Source: Prescottella subtropica
Lineage (GTDB): Bacteria; Actinomycetota; Actinomycetes; Mycobacteriales; Mycobacteriaceae
Direction: 5' to 3'
Assembly: GCF_005434945.1 (NCBI RefSeq)
Contig: NZ_SKCH01000015.1
Location: 1 to 64,000, forward strand
DNA: 64,000 nucleotides
Both the position numbers and the translations under genes were made by a program. The notes under the pieces were generated by a model. The model searched no databases and was not told the DNA's origin. It was given only the letters and a program-made list of their open reading frames with translations. Below are positions 47,306 through 56,788 of the stretch, one piece after another. The stretch's first letter is position 1, and each line of letters starts with the position of its first letter.

Positions 47306-48754
47306 ATGCGCAACTACCACACGACGACGCAGGTCGAGGCCGCCGAGGCGCCGCTGCTCGCGGCCCTGCCCGACGGCACGCTGATGCGTCGGGCCGCGTA
47401 CGGGCTAGCCCGGATCACGGCCGCGGAACTGCGGGCCCGCACCGGTGGGGTCGCCGGCCGTCGGGTGACGCTGCTGGTGGGGTCGGGCAACAACGGCGGC
47501 GACGCACTGTGGGCGGGGGCGCTGCTGCGCCGCCGCGGGGTGGAGGTCACCGCGATCCTGCTGAATCCGGAGCGGGCGCACCCGGCCGGTCTCGCGGCGC
47601 TGCGGGCCGCGGGCGGACGCGTCCACGCCGACCCGGCCGCCGATCCCGGGAACCCGGACCTGGTGCTCGACGGCATCGTCGGCATCTCCGGGCGGGGGGC
47701 GCTGCGGCCCGCCGCGGCCGACCTCGTCGCGCGGGTCGGCGCCCCGATCGTCGCGGTGGATCTGCCGTCCGGCGTCGACCCGGACACCGGTGCCGTCGAC
47801 GGGCCTGCGGTGTCGGCGGCCGTCACGGTCGCGTTCGGTGCGCTCAAACCCGTCCACGTGCTGGCCGCCGACCGCTGCGGCCGGATCGAACCGGTGCCCA
47901 TCGGACTCGATCTTCCGGAGCCCGATCTGGTGGCGTTCGAACCGTCGGAGGTGGGCCGGGCGTGGCCGGTGCCGGGTGCCGCCGACGACAAGTACTCGCA
48001 GGGTGTGGTCGGTGTGGTCGCCGGAAGCCGACGCTATCCGGGGGCCGCGGTGCTGACGGCGGGTGCGGCGGTGACCGCGACCGCGGGCATGGTCCGGTAC
48101 GCGGGCCGGGCGGCCGCGGAGGTGCTGAGCCGCTGGCCGGAGGTGGTCGCGGCGTCGTCGCCCGCCGACGCCGGTCGGGTGCAGGCGTGGATCGTCGGAC
48201 CCGGCATCGGTCTCGACGACGCCGGTCTCGACGAGCTGCGCACGGTGCTGGCGTCGGAGCTGCCGGTGCTCGTCGACGCCGACGGTCTCACGCTGCTCGC
48301 CCGGAATCCGGGTCTGGTGTGCGGGCGGACGGCCCCCACCCTGCTCACCCCGCACGCAGGGGAGTTCGAACGCCTCGCCGGGGTGTCGCCGGCACCGGAC
48401 CGGGTCGCGGCGACGCGGGCGCTGGCCGCGGACTGGGGGGTGACGGTGCTGCTCAAGGGGCGGGCCACGGTGATCGCCGACCCGGCCGGGCGGGTGTTCG
48501 TCAACGATGCGGGCTCGTCGTGGGCGGCGACCGCCGGGTCGGGGGACGTGCTGTCGGGGATCGTCGGGGCGCTGCTGGCGACCGGGCTCGAGCCCGCGCT
48601 CGCGGCGGCGATGGGCGCGCGCGCCCATGCGCTGGCCGCGAACCTGGCGGCACGGGAGGACTCGGCCGGTCTCGCCCCGATTTCGGCGTCGCCGCTGCTG
48701 ACGCACCTGCGCGCGGCGATCCGGATTCTCCGGGCGCACGTGCCCGAATCGTGA
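47306..48754 (+). CDS. nnrD: Bifunctional NAD(P)H-hydrate repair enzyme
   Basis: This 482-residue fused enzyme repairs hydrated NAD(P)H. The N-terminal epimerase half (about 1-215) has LVGSGNNGGDALWAGALL and AVDLPSGVDPDTG. The C-terminal ADP-dependent dehydratase half has PHAGEFERL and ATAGSGDVLSGIVGALLA. Neighbours alr and the tsa genes follow on the same strand, as in M. tuberculosis Rv3433c to Rv3419c (recalled). Fusion of both activities is normal for bacteria. Confidence 0.94.
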   Translation: MRNYHTTTQVEAAEAPLLAALPDGTLMRRAAYGLARITAAELRARTGGVAGRRVTLLVGSGNNGGDALWAGALLRRRGVEVTAILLNPERAHPAGLAALRAAGGRVHADPAADPGNPDLVLDGIVGISGRGALRPAAADLVARVGAPIVAVDLPSGVDPDTGAVDGPAVSAAVTVAFGALKPVHVLAADRCGRIEPVPIGLDLPEPDLVAFEPSEVGRAWPVPGAADDKYSQGVVGVVAGSRRYPGAAVLTAGAAVTATAGMVRYAGRAAAEVLSRWPEVVAASSPADAGRVQAWIVGPGIGLDDAGLDELRTVLASELPVLVDADGLTLLARNPGLVCGRTAPTLLTPHAGEFERLAGVSPAPDRVAATRALAADWGVTVLLKGRATVIADPAGRVFVNDAGSSWAATAGSGDVLSGIVGALLATGLEPALAAAMGARAHALAANLAAREDSAGLAPISASPLLTHLRAAIRILRAHVPES

Positions 48755-48813
48755 CGGGTCGGGATTCCACCCACGGGACCGTTTCGCCGCGATGAGTGGC
48801 AGGATCGAAGACC

Positions 48814-50025
48814 GTGACCACCACTGCACAGGAGCCCGACACCGAACCGCACACTTCCGGCGATCTCGCGCCGCCGGCCGTCGAACCGCAGGCCGAAGCG
48901 GTGATCGACCTCGACGCCGTCGCGCACAATGTCGCGATCCTGCGCGAGCATGCCGGTGCCGCGGCGGTCATGGCGGTCGTCAAGGCCGACGCCTACAACC
49001 ACGGTGCGGTCCCGGTCGGTCGGGCCGCGCTCGCGGCCGGGGCGCGGGAGCTCGGTGTCACGACGCTCGGCGAGGGTGTGGAACTGAAGCAGGCGGGTAT
49101 CACGGCGCCGGTCCTGTCGTGGCTGCACACCGCCGACTCCGACTACGTCCCGGCGCTCGCGGCGGGCGTCGAACTGGGGTTGTCGTCGCCGCGGCATCTG
49201 CGGGCCGTCGTCGACGCCGCCCGGCAGGTGGGCGTCCCGGCGACCGTCACGATCAAGGTCGACACGGGCCTGAACCGCAACGGTGTCTCCCGTGACGAGT
49301 GGCCCGACTTCCTGAAGGACATCGCGCGCGCCGAGGCGGAGGGTGCGGTCCGGTTCAAGGGCGTGTTCTCGCATCTCGCGCACGCCGACGAACCGCATCA
49401 TCCGGTGATCGACACGCAGCGGGACCGGCTGGTGGAAGCGGTCTCCGACGCCAGGCGTCTCGGCCTCGTCCCGCAGGCCGTCCACCTGTCGAACTCGGCG
49501 GCCACCCTCACCCGCCCGGACCTGCGGTTCGACATGGTCCGTCCCGGTATCGCGCTGTACGGGCTGTCTCCGGTGCCGGAGGCGGGCACGTTCGGGCTGC
49601 GCCCGGTGATGACGTTCCGGTCGCGGGTCGCGCTGGTGAAGAAGGTCGCCGCCGGTGACGGCGTCTCGTACGGGCACACGTGGGTGGCGCCGCACGACAC
49701 CACCGTCGCGTTGCTGCCCGTCGGATACGCGGACGGCCTGCCGCGGGCCCTGAGCGGCCGGTTCGACGTGTGGCTCGGCGACGACCGGCGTCCGGGGATC
49801 GGCCGGGTCTGCATGGACCAGGTCGTCGTCGACCTCGGCCCGGACGGTGCCGGCGTCCGCGAGGGCGACGTCGCCGTGTTCTTCGGTGACGGGCAGCCCG
49901 GCCGCGGCGTGCCGCACGTGCAGGAGTGGGCGGACATGCTCGACACCATCCACTACGAGGTGGTGACATCGGTGCGGGGCCGGACGGTCCGGACGTACGT
50001 CGGAGGCCCGGGCGGGCGCTCGTGA
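48814..50025 (+). CDS. alr: Alanine racemase
   Basis: Alr (403 residues) makes D-alanine for peptidoglycan with PLP. The PLP lysine is Lys57 in AVVKADAYNHG and the second catalytic residue Tyr is in GVSYGHTW. RVCMDQVVVDLG matches the C-terminal barrel domain. The start is uncertain: GTG 48814 is preferred because CAGGAT sits eight bases upstream; GTG 48796 is in frame. It overlaps the next gene by GTGA. Confidence 0.96.
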   Translation: MTTTAQEPDTEPHTSGDLAPPAVEPQAEAVIDLDAVAHNVAILREHAGAAAVMAVVKADAYNHGAVPVGRAALAAGARELGVTTLGEGVELKQAGITAPVLSWLHTADSDYVPALAAGVELGLSSPRHLRAVVDAARQVGVPATVTIKVDTGLNRNGVSRDEWPDFLKDIARAEAEGAVRFKGVFSHLAHADEPHHPVIDTQRDRLVEAVSDARRLGLVPQAVHLSNSAATLTRPDLRFDMVRPGIALYGLSPVPEAGTFGLRPVMTFRSRVALVKKVAAGDGVSYGHTWVAPHDTTVALLPVGYADGLPRALSGRFDVWLGDDRRPGIGRVCMDQVVVDLGPDGAGVREGDVAVFFGDGQPGRGVPHVQEWADMLDTIHYEVVTSVRGRTVRTYVGGPGGRS

Positions 50026-51107
50026 ACCTGCTGAACCGGCTCGGCCTGCTCGGTGGGGTCGCCGGGGTCGCCGCGATCGGTGCGCTCGCGGGACTGAACG
50101 TCGTCAAGGCCGCGACGACGCGGCGCGGCCCGGAGATCTACGGGTCCGAGGACTTCACGCTGATGAGCCGCGACCGCAGCCGCACCGTCGTCGCCGAGGA
50201 CGGGGTGCCGCTGCTGGTGCGGGAGGCGGGCGACGGCGACGCCCCGCTGACGGTGATCTTCGTGCACGGGTACTGCCTGCGCATGGAGTCGTGGCATTTC
50301 CAGCGCACGCAGCTCGCGCAGCGGTGGGGTGACGAGGCCCGCCTGGTGTTCTACGACCAGCGCGGCCACGGCGGGTCCGGCATGTCGACGGTGGAGGGCA
50401 GCACCATCGCCCAGCTCGGACGCGACCTGGCCACGGTGATCGACGCGGTCGCCCCGTCCGGTCCGGTGGTGCTCGTCGGGCATTCGATGGGCGGCATGAC
50501 GATTCTCGCGGCGGCCCGCCAGTTCCCGGAGCTGGTCGAGGAGCGGGTGATCGGCGTCGGCCTGCTCTCGACGACGGCGGCCGGCCTGAACCAGTCGGGA
50601 CTCGGCCGCAACCTGAACAATCCGGTGATCGACGCGTTCCGGCTCGCGGTGCGCACCGCGCCCGGGGTGGTGCAGCAGGCGCGTGGTGCGGCCCGCGCGA
50701 TCATCGCGCCGATCCTGCGGGCCGCGTCGTACGGCACCGAGGTGAGCCCGCGGCTCGTCGAGTTCTCCGACGGCATGCTCGGCGACATCTCGGTGGTGAC
50801 GATCGTCCACTTCCTCGAGACGCTGGAGTTGCACGACGAATCCGAGGCGCTGCCGGTGCTCGCGGACACGCCGGCGCTGGTGTTGTGCGGCGACGCCGAC
50901 ATGATCATCCCGTTTCCCAGCTCGAAGGCGCTCGCGACGGGGCTGCACCGTTCCGAGCTGGTGCGGGTGCGCGACGCGGGCCATCTCGTGGAGCTCGAGT
51001 TCCCGCAGGTAACCTCCGATGCGATCGACCGGTTGGTCCGGCGCGCCGTGTCGAGCCGTGAGAGTGCAGCGCCGGTCGACGAACTGGAGCAGACCGATGC
51101 CGGCTGA
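50022..51107 (+). CDS. Membrane-anchored alpha/beta hydrolase
   Basis: This 361-residue protein has an N-terminal hydrophobic segment (LLGGVAGVAAIGALAGLNVV, residues 9-28) and an alpha/beta hydrolase domain: VIFVHGYCLRMESWHFQR, nucleophile elbow GHSMGGM, Asp in CGDADMIIP and His in DAGHLVELE. It is translationally coupled to alr (GTGA) and overlaps tsaE by 11 bases, so it is co-transcribed with cell-wall and tRNA genes. Its substrate is unknown. Confidence 0.85.
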   Translation: MNLLNRLGLLGGVAGVAAIGALAGLNVVKAATTRRGPEIYGSEDFTLMSRDRSRTVVAEDGVPLLVREAGDGDAPLTVIFVHGYCLRMESWHFQRTQLAQRWGDEARLVFYDQRGHGGSGMSTVEGSTIAQLGRDLATVIDAVAPSGPVVLVGHSMGGMTILAAARQFPELVEERVIGVGLLSTTAAGLNQSGLGRNLNNPVIDAFRLAVRTAPGVVQQARGAARAIIAPILRAASYGTEVSPRLVEFSDGMLGDISVVTIVHFLETLELHDESEALPVLADTPALVLCGDADMIIPFPSSKALATGLHRSELVRVRDAGHLVELEFPQVTSDAIDRLVRRAVSSRESAAPVDELEQTDAG

Positions 51108-51606
51108 CACACGTACCGGGCGCGGCAGCGCGACGCTGCCCACCACCGCGGACACCGAGGCCCTCGGCCGGGCGCTGGCGGAGACCCTGGACGCCGGTGA
51201 CCTCGTCGTTCTCGACGGCCCGCTCGGGGCCGGGAAGACGGCCCTGACCCGCGGTATCGCTGCCGGTCTCGGTGTCGAGGGCCGGGTCACGTCACCGACG
51301 TTCATCATCGCCCGCGAGCACCGGCCCGGCACCCGCCCGGACGGCGGCGACCCCGTCGCCCTGGTGCACGTCGACGCGTACCGGCTGGGGGAGGCCGGGG
51401 GCGGCGGTGCGGTGGACCTGCACGATCAGCTCGACGCCCTCGACCTCGACACCGACCTCGAGAGTGCGGTCGTGGTCGTCGAGTGGGGGGAGGGTGTCGT
51501 CGAGCATCTCGCGGACCGGCACCTGCGGGTGCGGCTGCGCCGTGAACCCGAATCCGATGTGCGTACCGCGACGTGGGAGTGGGTGTCCGGCCCCGGTACC
51601 CGCTGA
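51097..51606 (+). CDS. tsaE: tRNA t6A biosynthesis ATPase TsaE
   Basis: TsaE (169 residues) energises the TsaB-TsaD complex that makes threonylcarbamoyl-A37 of tRNA. The P-loop is GPLGAGKTALTRG at about residues 41-53, and SPTFIIAREH and HVDAYRLGE are conserved. The ATG lies inside the end of the upstream hydrolase gene. It is separated from tsaB by an opposite-strand gene. Confidence 0.94.
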   Translation: MPADTRTGRGSATLPTTADTEALGRALAETLDAGDLVVLDGPLGAGKTALTRGIAAGLGVEGRVTSPTFIIAREHRPGTRPDGGDPVALVHVDAYRLGEAGGGGAVDLHDQLDALDLDTDLESAVVVVEWGEGVVEHLADRHLRVRLRREPESDVRTATWEWVSGPGTR

Positions 51607-51615
51607 ACCTGCCGG

Positions 51616-52494
51616 TCAGCGGCGGCGGCCGTCGGCGGCGCGCACCTTCCGGTAGGGGTGGGCGTCGACGTCGGTGAGCATGTCGGCGATCAGCTTCTCG
51701 TAGGGCTTGTTGCGGCGGGCCGCGGCCATGAGCCAGCCGGTCACCCGCGCCGCACCGCCCAGGCTCATCGGGCGGCCCGCGATCCCGTACATGGTGCGCG
51801 CCCAGTCCGGGAGCAGCGCGATGATGCCGTCCTGGATCACCACCGACGACGCCACCGTGATCGGGTTGCCGCGCAGCGACGGCTTCCGCAGGCCGGCGGT
51901 CGCTTCGGCCGCGGGCAGTGTCACCGCCAGCCGGTCGACCTGCGCGTGGATGTAGGTGTCGAGTTCGGCGTGGGTGCGCGGCAACCCGGACGGGTCGAGG
52001 CCCACCAACTCCGCCGCCCGATGCTGTTCGACGACGAACCGGTCACGCTCGGCCGGGGTGAGCCGCGGACCGTACATCTCGGAGCTGCGCAGGATGCCCC
52101 ACACGAGAGTGTGGTGTGTCCATTCGAGCCACGCCGGATCGTCCGCCCGGAGGGTGTGTCCGGTGCGCTCGTCCGTCCACTGGGCGTGTGCGTGCATGCG
52201 GCGCACCGACTCGCCGGCCGCGTGGGCGTGGACGGTGTCGCCGAACACGGTGGTGTCGAGGTACTTGGCGGTGCGGGCGGCCCGGCCCACCGAGTCGGCA
52301 TAGTTCACGGACACCTTGCTGAACAGTGTCATCATGCCCGGTTCGAGGGCCTGGAGCAGCACCCCGCACACCGCGCCGAGCGCGGAGGCCGGGTCGGCGA
52401 ACAGCCGCCAGCTGATGCTGTCCGGGCCGAACAGCCCGTCGTCCTGCCGGGTTGCCGGGACGTCGCGCCCGGTGTTCTCGACGGCTCCACTCAT
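51616..52494 (-). CDS. MpaB/DUF2236-family oxygenase-like protein
   Basis: This 292-residue protein has the DUF2236 pattern: SVRRMHAHAQWTDERTGHTLRADDPAWLEWTHHTLVWG, then WARTMYGIAGRPM near the C-terminus. Relatives include latex-clearing protein and MpaB, which are heme oxygenases, but many members are uncharacterised. It interrupts the tsaE-tsaB order on the opposite strand, ending nine bases after tsaE, and looks inserted relative to mycobacteria. Its ATG faces the start of tsaB, 147 bp away. Confidence 0.8.
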   Translation of the reverse strand: MSGAVENTGRDVPATRQDDGLFGPDSISWRLFADPASALGAVCGVLLQALEPGMMTLFSKVSVNYADSVGRAARTAKYLDTTVFGDTVHAHAAGESVRRMHAHAQWTDERTGHTLRADDPAWLEWTHHTLVWGILRSSEMYGPRLTPAERDRFVVEQHRAAELVGLDPSGLPRTHAELDTYIHAQVDRLAVTLPAAEATAGLRKPSLRGNPITVASSVVIQDGIIALLPDWARTMYGIAGRPMSLGGAARVTGWLMAAARRNKPYEKLIADMLTDVDAHPYRKVRAADGRRR

Positions 52495-52627
52495 GATCGG
52501 GTCCTTATCGCTCGCTGATGCGTCCGGTGCCGACCTGACACGGCGGCCCCCGCTGCGGCATTTGTACCAAATTACGTGCATGTCCGTGCGGTGATCGGCC
52601 GGTCCGGTGATGTCGCCGGTGGGCGGG

Positions 52628-52633
52628 TAGCCT
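52628..52633 (+). promoter_or_regulatory. -10 box for a probable leaderless tsaB mRNA
   Basis: TAGCCT is eight bases before the GTG start of tsaB. It is needed because an opposite-strand gene separates tsaB from tsaE. Confidence 0.45.
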
Positions 52634-52641
52634 GGTACATC

Positions 52642-53304
52642 GTGCTTGTGCTTGCCATCGACACCTCCACTCCCGCGGTCACCGCGGGTGTCGTGCACGT
52701 CGATCCGGAGAGCGACGGCGCCCCGCGCACGCTCGCGACCCGGATCACCGTCGACGCCCGCGCACACGCGGAGGTTCTCACCCCTCAGATCCTCGAATGC
52801 CTCACCGAGTCCGGGCACATCCCCGCCGACCTCGACGCCGTCGTGGTCGGAGTCGGGCCGGGACCGTTCACCGGTCTGCGGGTCGGCATGGCCACCGGTG
52901 CCGCGTTCGGTGACGCCCTCGACGTGCCCGTGTACGGAGTGTGCAGCCTCGACGCCATCGCCGCCGATGTCACCGCGGTGGCCGGCGACCACAACCTGTT
53001 GGTGGTCACCGATGCCCGTCGCCGCGAGGTGTACTGGGCGCGGTACGCGGGCGCCGAGCGGGTCGACGGGCCGGGCGTGATCGCACCGAACGAGCTCGAC
53101 GCGGAGCCGTCCGAGATGATCGCGGGATCCGCATCCCACGTGGACATGTTCGATCTGCCGGTCCGTCCGGTGGAGACGCCGTCACCGGCCGGTCTGGTGA
53201 CCGTCGCCGCGGCGGCGCTGCGGGCCGGGACCCGGCCGGAACCGCTGGTGCCGCTGTATCTTCGCCGCCCCGATGCGGTGGAGTTGGCGGACCGTCGCGC
53301 ATGA
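52642..53304 (+). CDS. tsaB: tRNA t6A biosynthesis protein TsaB
   Basis: TsaB (220 residues) is an inactive ASKHA-fold partner of TsaD. LVLAIDTSTPAVTAG, then VVGVGPGPFTGLRVGMATG is diagnostic. The start is GTG at a probable leaderless promoter. It overlaps rimI by four bases (ATGA), and rimI overlaps tsaD, giving the classical tsaB-rimI-tsaD order. Confidence 0.96.
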   Translation: MLVLAIDTSTPAVTAGVVHVDPESDGAPRTLATRITVDARAHAEVLTPQILECLTESGHIPADLDAVVVGVGPGPFTGLRVGMATGAAFGDALDVPVYGVCSLDAIAADVTAVAGDHNLLVVTDARRREVYWARYAGAERVDGPGVIAPNELDAEPSEMIAGSASHVDMFDLPVRPVETPSPAGLVTVAAAALRAGTRPEPLVPLYLRRPDAVELADRRA

Positions 53305-53771
53305 GTGCACGGATCGTCGCGATGACCGGCGACGACGCCGACCGGTGCGCCGAACTCGAGCAGGTGCTCTTCCCCGGTGACGACCCGTGGAGCGCGCAGG
53401 CGTTCCGGTCGGAACTCGCCGGGGGCCACAACCGCTACTTCACCGCGCGGGACGACGCCGACACGCTGATCGGGTACGCGGGGGTGTCGCTGCTCGGCAC
53501 CAGCATCACCCCCGAGGCCGAGGTCCACACGATCGGTGTCGATCCGGTGGCGCAGCGCGGCGGCATCGGCGGCGCCCTCCTCGACGCGCTGCTGCAGGTC
53601 GCGGACAGCTGGGGCGGGCCGGTGTTCCTCGAGGTGCGCACCGACAACGCGCCGGCGATCGCACTGTACGAGCGCGAGGGTTTCGAGATCGTCGGTACCA
53701 GGAAGCGGTACTACCAGCCGAGCGGCGCGGACGCATTCACGATGCGTCGCCCGGCACCAGGCAAGGAGTGA
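53301..53771 (+). CDS. rimI: Ribosomal protein S18 alanine N-acetyltransferase
   Basis: RimI (156 residues) is a GNAT acetyltransferase acting on the S18 N-terminus. The acetyl-CoA loop is [16 protein letters not shown] near residue 83, and [29 protein letters not shown] is typical. It lies between tsaB and tsaD, with overlaps of four bases upstream and a five-base gap to tsaD. Confidence 0.95.
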   Translation: MSARIVAMTGDDADRCAELEQVLFPGDDPWSAQAFRSELAGGHNRYFTARDDADTLIGYAGVSLLGTSITPEAEVHTIGVDPVAQRGGIGGALLDALLQVADSWGGPVFLEVRTDNAPAIALYEREGFEIVGTRKRYYQPSGADAFTMRRPAPGKE

Positions 53772-53776
53772 CGGCC

Positions 53777-54817
53777 ATGATCGTGATGGGCATCGAGAGT
53801 TCGTGCGACGAGACCGGCGTCGGCATCGTCCGCCTCCGCGACGACGGCAGCTGCGAGTTGCTCGCCGACGAGGTGGCGTCGAGCGTCGACCAGCACGCCC
53901 GCTACGGCGGGGTGGTCCCCGAGGTGGCGTCCCGCGCGCATCTCGAGGCGATCGTGCCGACCATGCGGCGGGCCCTCGCCGCCGCCGGCATCGAGCGTCC
54001 GGACGCGCTCTGCGTGACGATCGGCCCCGGACTGGCGGGTGCGCTGCTCGTCGGGGTGGCCGCCGCGAAGGCGTACGCGGCCGCGTGGGGCATCCCGTTC
54101 TACGCGATCAACCACCTCGGTGGTCACGTCGCCGTCGACACCATCGAGCACGGCCCGATGCCGGCGTGCGTCGCCCTCCTCGTCTCCGGCGGGCACACCC
54201 ACCTGCTGCACGTCGAGGAACTGGGCCGCAAGCCGATCGTCGAACTGGGCACCACCGTCGACGACGCGGCCGGAGAAGCGTTCGACAAGGTCGCCCGCCT
54301 GCTCGGTCTCGGCTTCCCCGGCGGTCCCGCGTTGGACAAGCTTGCGCAGCAGGGTGATCGGGACGCGATCGTGTTCCCGCGCGGCATGACCGGTCCGCGC
54401 GACGCCCGCCACGACTTCTCGTTCTCCGGACTGAAGACCGCCGTCGCCCGGTACGTCGAATCCAAACAGCGTGCGGGCGAAGAGATCCCCGTCGCCGACG
54501 TCGCCGCCGGATTCCAGGAGTCCGTCGCGGACGTACTCACGATGAAGGCGGTGCGGGCGGCCCGGGACGTCGGCGTCGACACCCTCGTCCTCGGCGGCGG
54601 TGCCACCGCGAACTCACGGATCCGATCGCTCGCGGAAGAACGCTGCGCCGCAGCAGGTATCACGCTCCGGGTGCCGCGGCCTCGGCTGTGCACCGACAAC
54701 GGTGTGATGATCGCGGCGCTCGGCGCGCACCTCATCGCCGGCGGTGCCCAGCCGTCGCAGCTCACCGCGGCGACGAATCCGGGACTGTCGGTGTCGGTGA
54801 GCCAGATTCCGGCCTGA
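53777..54817 (+). CDS. tsaD: tRNA N6-adenosine threonylcarbamoyltransferase TsaD
   Basis: TsaD (346 residues) transfers the threonylcarbamoyl group to A37. [13 protein letters not shown] opens the protein. Metal ligands His113 and His117 are in NHLGGH, and [20 protein letters not shown] and [12 protein letters not shown] are conserved. ATG 53777 is used because AAGGAG lies nine bases upstream; GTG 53768 is alternative. Its last 56 bases overlap the convergent Hsp70-like gene. Confidence 0.97.
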   Translation: MIVMGIESSCDETGVGIVRLRDDGSCELLADEVASSVDQHARYGGVVPEVASRAHLEAIVPTMRRALAAAGIERPDALCVTIGPGLAGALLVGVAAAKAYAAAWGIPFYAINHLGGHVAVDTIEHGPMPACVALLVSGGHTHLLHVEELGRKPIVELGTTVDDAAGEAFDKVARLLGLGFPGGPALDKLAQQGDRDAIVFPRGMTGPRDARHDFSFSGLKTAVARYVESKQRAGEEIPVADVAAGFQESVADVLTMKAVRAARDVGVDTLVLGGGATANSRIRSLAEERCAAAGITLRVPRPRLCTDNGVMIAALGAHLIAGGAQPSQLTAATNPGLSVSVSQIPA

Positions 54818-56105
54818 TCTCCGCGGAGCCGGCGTCGGGGCGGACCGGGGTCGCGGGCACGTCCGGGGCCGGTGCGTCCGGTGTCGGTGCGTCCGGTGTC
54901 GGTGCGTCCGGTGTCGCGAAGCCGTTGTGCGGGGCGAACTCCGGCAGCCAGGTGGGCCGCTCCGGCCACTTCGGCGGAATCCACGGCAGCGGATCCTTCG
55001 TGGTCGTCGTCGGCGACGGGATCCCGGTGGTCGGGGGTGGGGTCGACGGTGGCGGGGTCGGCGACGTGCTCGTCGGTGTGGTGTCGGTCGTCGGCCGGGG
55101 TTCGGTCGTCGTCGGGTAGCTGTACGTCGTCGGCGGCCACTGCCCGTTCGGGGCCTGCCACGTCGAGGTGGGGGACGGGTCCCCGGTCGGGACGTAGGTG
55201 TTCCCGGGTGCCGGTGCGGGCGGCTCCGGCGCCGGCGGCAACTCGGTCACGACCTCCGGGGTGTCGACGAGACTTCCTGCGGGGGAGAAGTTTTCGGGTG
55301 CGTTCGGGATCATCTCCGTGACGCAGTACCCGAGTATCAGTGCGCCGATCGCGAAGGCTCCGATGGCGGCCGCGGACACCCTGCTCCCGGTTCCGGTGAC
55401 GACCGGGAACCGGTGGTGCTCCGCTGATCCCGCGAGCAGGGCTGCGCCCTTGGCCGTCGCGGCCTCCGGTTCGTCGACGACGAGAACCGGGAGGGTGCCG
55501 ACGGTGTCCCCGAGGGCGGCGGCCGGCCCGGGAGTGTTCGCGCCCCCGCCGACGAGGACGACGGCCTCGGGAGTGCGCAGGCTGCGCTTCGCGACATGGT
55601 GAACGAATTCGGCTGTCCGGGAAGCGGTTCGAGCTGTGTCATGATCTGATGCGGTGTCACGGTCGATGTCGGCGACACGATCACGCACCGAGATCGTGCC
55701 GTCGGCCGGATCGACGATCGTGACGGTCAGCCCGGACGCGCCGAGGTCCGCGAGAGCGATGTGGCCGTAGCGGTCGACGAGGCCGGTGCTGCGCAGATAC
55801 TCGAGTGCCGCGTCGACCTCGGGGACCAACCGGATGGAGCGCCGTTGATTCCTTGCGGCGGCACGCACGGCCGCGGCCTCGCCGTCGGTGCGGTACGCGA
55901 CCGCGATCGCGTCCGGCTCGATCCGCCGATCGGGGATCTGCGTGGTCATCAGGCCGATCGCGGACAGTGCCAGGCTGCCGATGTCGGTGCCCGAATCGGT
56001 GGAGATCGTCCGGTACTCGACCGACCGGGTACCCGACTCGTCGGTGGTGACGAGCGCGGCGCACACCCCGGATGCCCCGGTGGAGATTCCGAGCGAGCTG
56101 CGCAT
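54762..56105 (-). CDS. Actin/Hsp70-like ATPase-fold membrane protein with Pro/Thr-rich tail
   Basis: This 447-residue protein has a divergent actin/Hsp70 fold in residues 1-225, with [13 protein letters not shown] and [11 protein letters not shown] resembling phosphate- and adenosine-binding motifs. One membrane span follows at 243-263, then a low-complexity tail rich in Pro and Thr that should lie outside. Near the end [18 protein letters not shown] repeats are encoded by 15-bp DNA repeats. It overlaps the tsaD 3' end on the opposite strand. Similar proteins occur in Rhodococcus and Nocardia; function is unknown, perhaps cell-envelope linkage. Confidence 0.7.
   Translation of the reverse strand: MRSSLGISTGASGVCAALVTTDESGTRSVEYRTISTDSGTDIGSLALSAIGLMTTQIPDRRIEPDAIAVAYRTDGEAAAVRAAARNQRRSIRLVPEVDAALEYLRSTGLVDRYGHIALADLGASGLTVTIVDPADGTISVRDRVADIDRDTASDHDTARTASRTAEFVHHVAKRSLRTPEAVVLVGGGANTPGPAAALGDTVGTLPVLVVDEPEAATAKGAALLAGSAEHHRFPVVTGTGSRVSAAAIGAFAIGALILGYCVTEMIPNAPENFSPAGSLVDTPEVVTELPPAPEPPAPAPGNTYVPTGDPSPTSTWQAPNGQWPPTTYSYPTTTEPRPTTDTTPTSTSPTPPPSTPPPTTGIPSPTTTTKDPLPWIPPKWPERPTWLPEFAPHNGFATPDAPTPDAPTPDAPAPDVPATPVRPDAGSAEIRPESGSPTPTVPDSSPR
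54871..54915 (+). repeat. Three perfect 15-bp tandem repeats
   Basis: GGTGCGTCCGGTGTC is repeated three times head to tail and encodes the PDAPT repeats of the actin/Hsp70-like protein on the minus strand. Copy number may vary between strains. Confidence 0.85.
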
Positions 56106-56215
56106 GGTTCACCCCCTGTCCGCGGCTGCTGTTATCCGAACGTTACCGAACATCGTCGGATGGTGCTCGGCCCGGTACGTCGTCCCAGGTGGTGCGACGT
56201 GTGAGGCTGGAGGGC

Positions 56216-56782
56216 ATGGAGCCGATCGAGGGAACGGAAGGGCCGGTGCCCGATTCGAGGGATGGACGGACGCCGACCCGGGCACTGCTCGGGGTGCTGC
56301 TCCGCCCGCTCGTGACCGTCTCGGGGCTCATGATCGCCTATTTCGTGCTGCCGATGACGGATCTGTCCGACGCCGGCACGGTCGCCGTCCTCGTCGGCGG
56401 CGTGCTGGGCATCGCCGCGCTGTTCGGGTGGCAGGTGTGGTGCATCCTCCGGTCGCCGGTGCCGACCCTGCGTTCCGCGGAGGCGCTGGTGGTGACGCTC
56501 CCGACGTACCTGCTGGGGTCGGCGACCGCGGTGCACCTGATGTCGTCGACGGATCCGGCGGCGTTCACACAGCCGCTGACCCGGATCGACGCGCTGTACT
56601 TCACGCTGACGGTGTTCGCGACGGTCGGCTTCGGTGACATCGCCGCCGTCGACCAGACCGCACGTATCCTGGTGACCGCGATGATCGTCGGCAATCTCGT
56701 GATGCTCTCGGTCGGCATCCGTCTGCTGACCGCCGCCGGGAAACGGGGGCGGGCCCGCCACCACGGCGACGGGCCCGCCTGA
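56216..56782 (+). CDS. Small potassium-channel-like membrane protein
   Basis: This 188-residue protein has membrane spans at about 28-46, 57-77 and 88-107, a pore loop with TVGFGD (about residues 138-143), and a final span. TVGFGD is the potassium selectivity filter. The short length is typical of minimal bacterial channels of the Kv-like or two-TM family. GTGAGGCTGGAGGGC supplies the ribosome site. It is divergent from the actin/Hsp70-like gene and convergent with the phosphoesterase gene, six bases away. Confidence 0.85.
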   Translation: MEPIEGTEGPVPDSRDGRTPTRALLGVLLRPLVTVSGLMIAYFVLPMTDLSDAGTVAVLVGGVLGIAALFGWQVWCILRSPVPTLRSAEALVVTLPTYLLGSATAVHLMSSTDPAAFTQPLTRIDALYFTLTVFATVGFGDIAAVDQTARILVTAMIVGNLVMLSVGIRLLTAAGKRGRARHHGDGPA

Positions 56783-56788
56783 CGGGTG

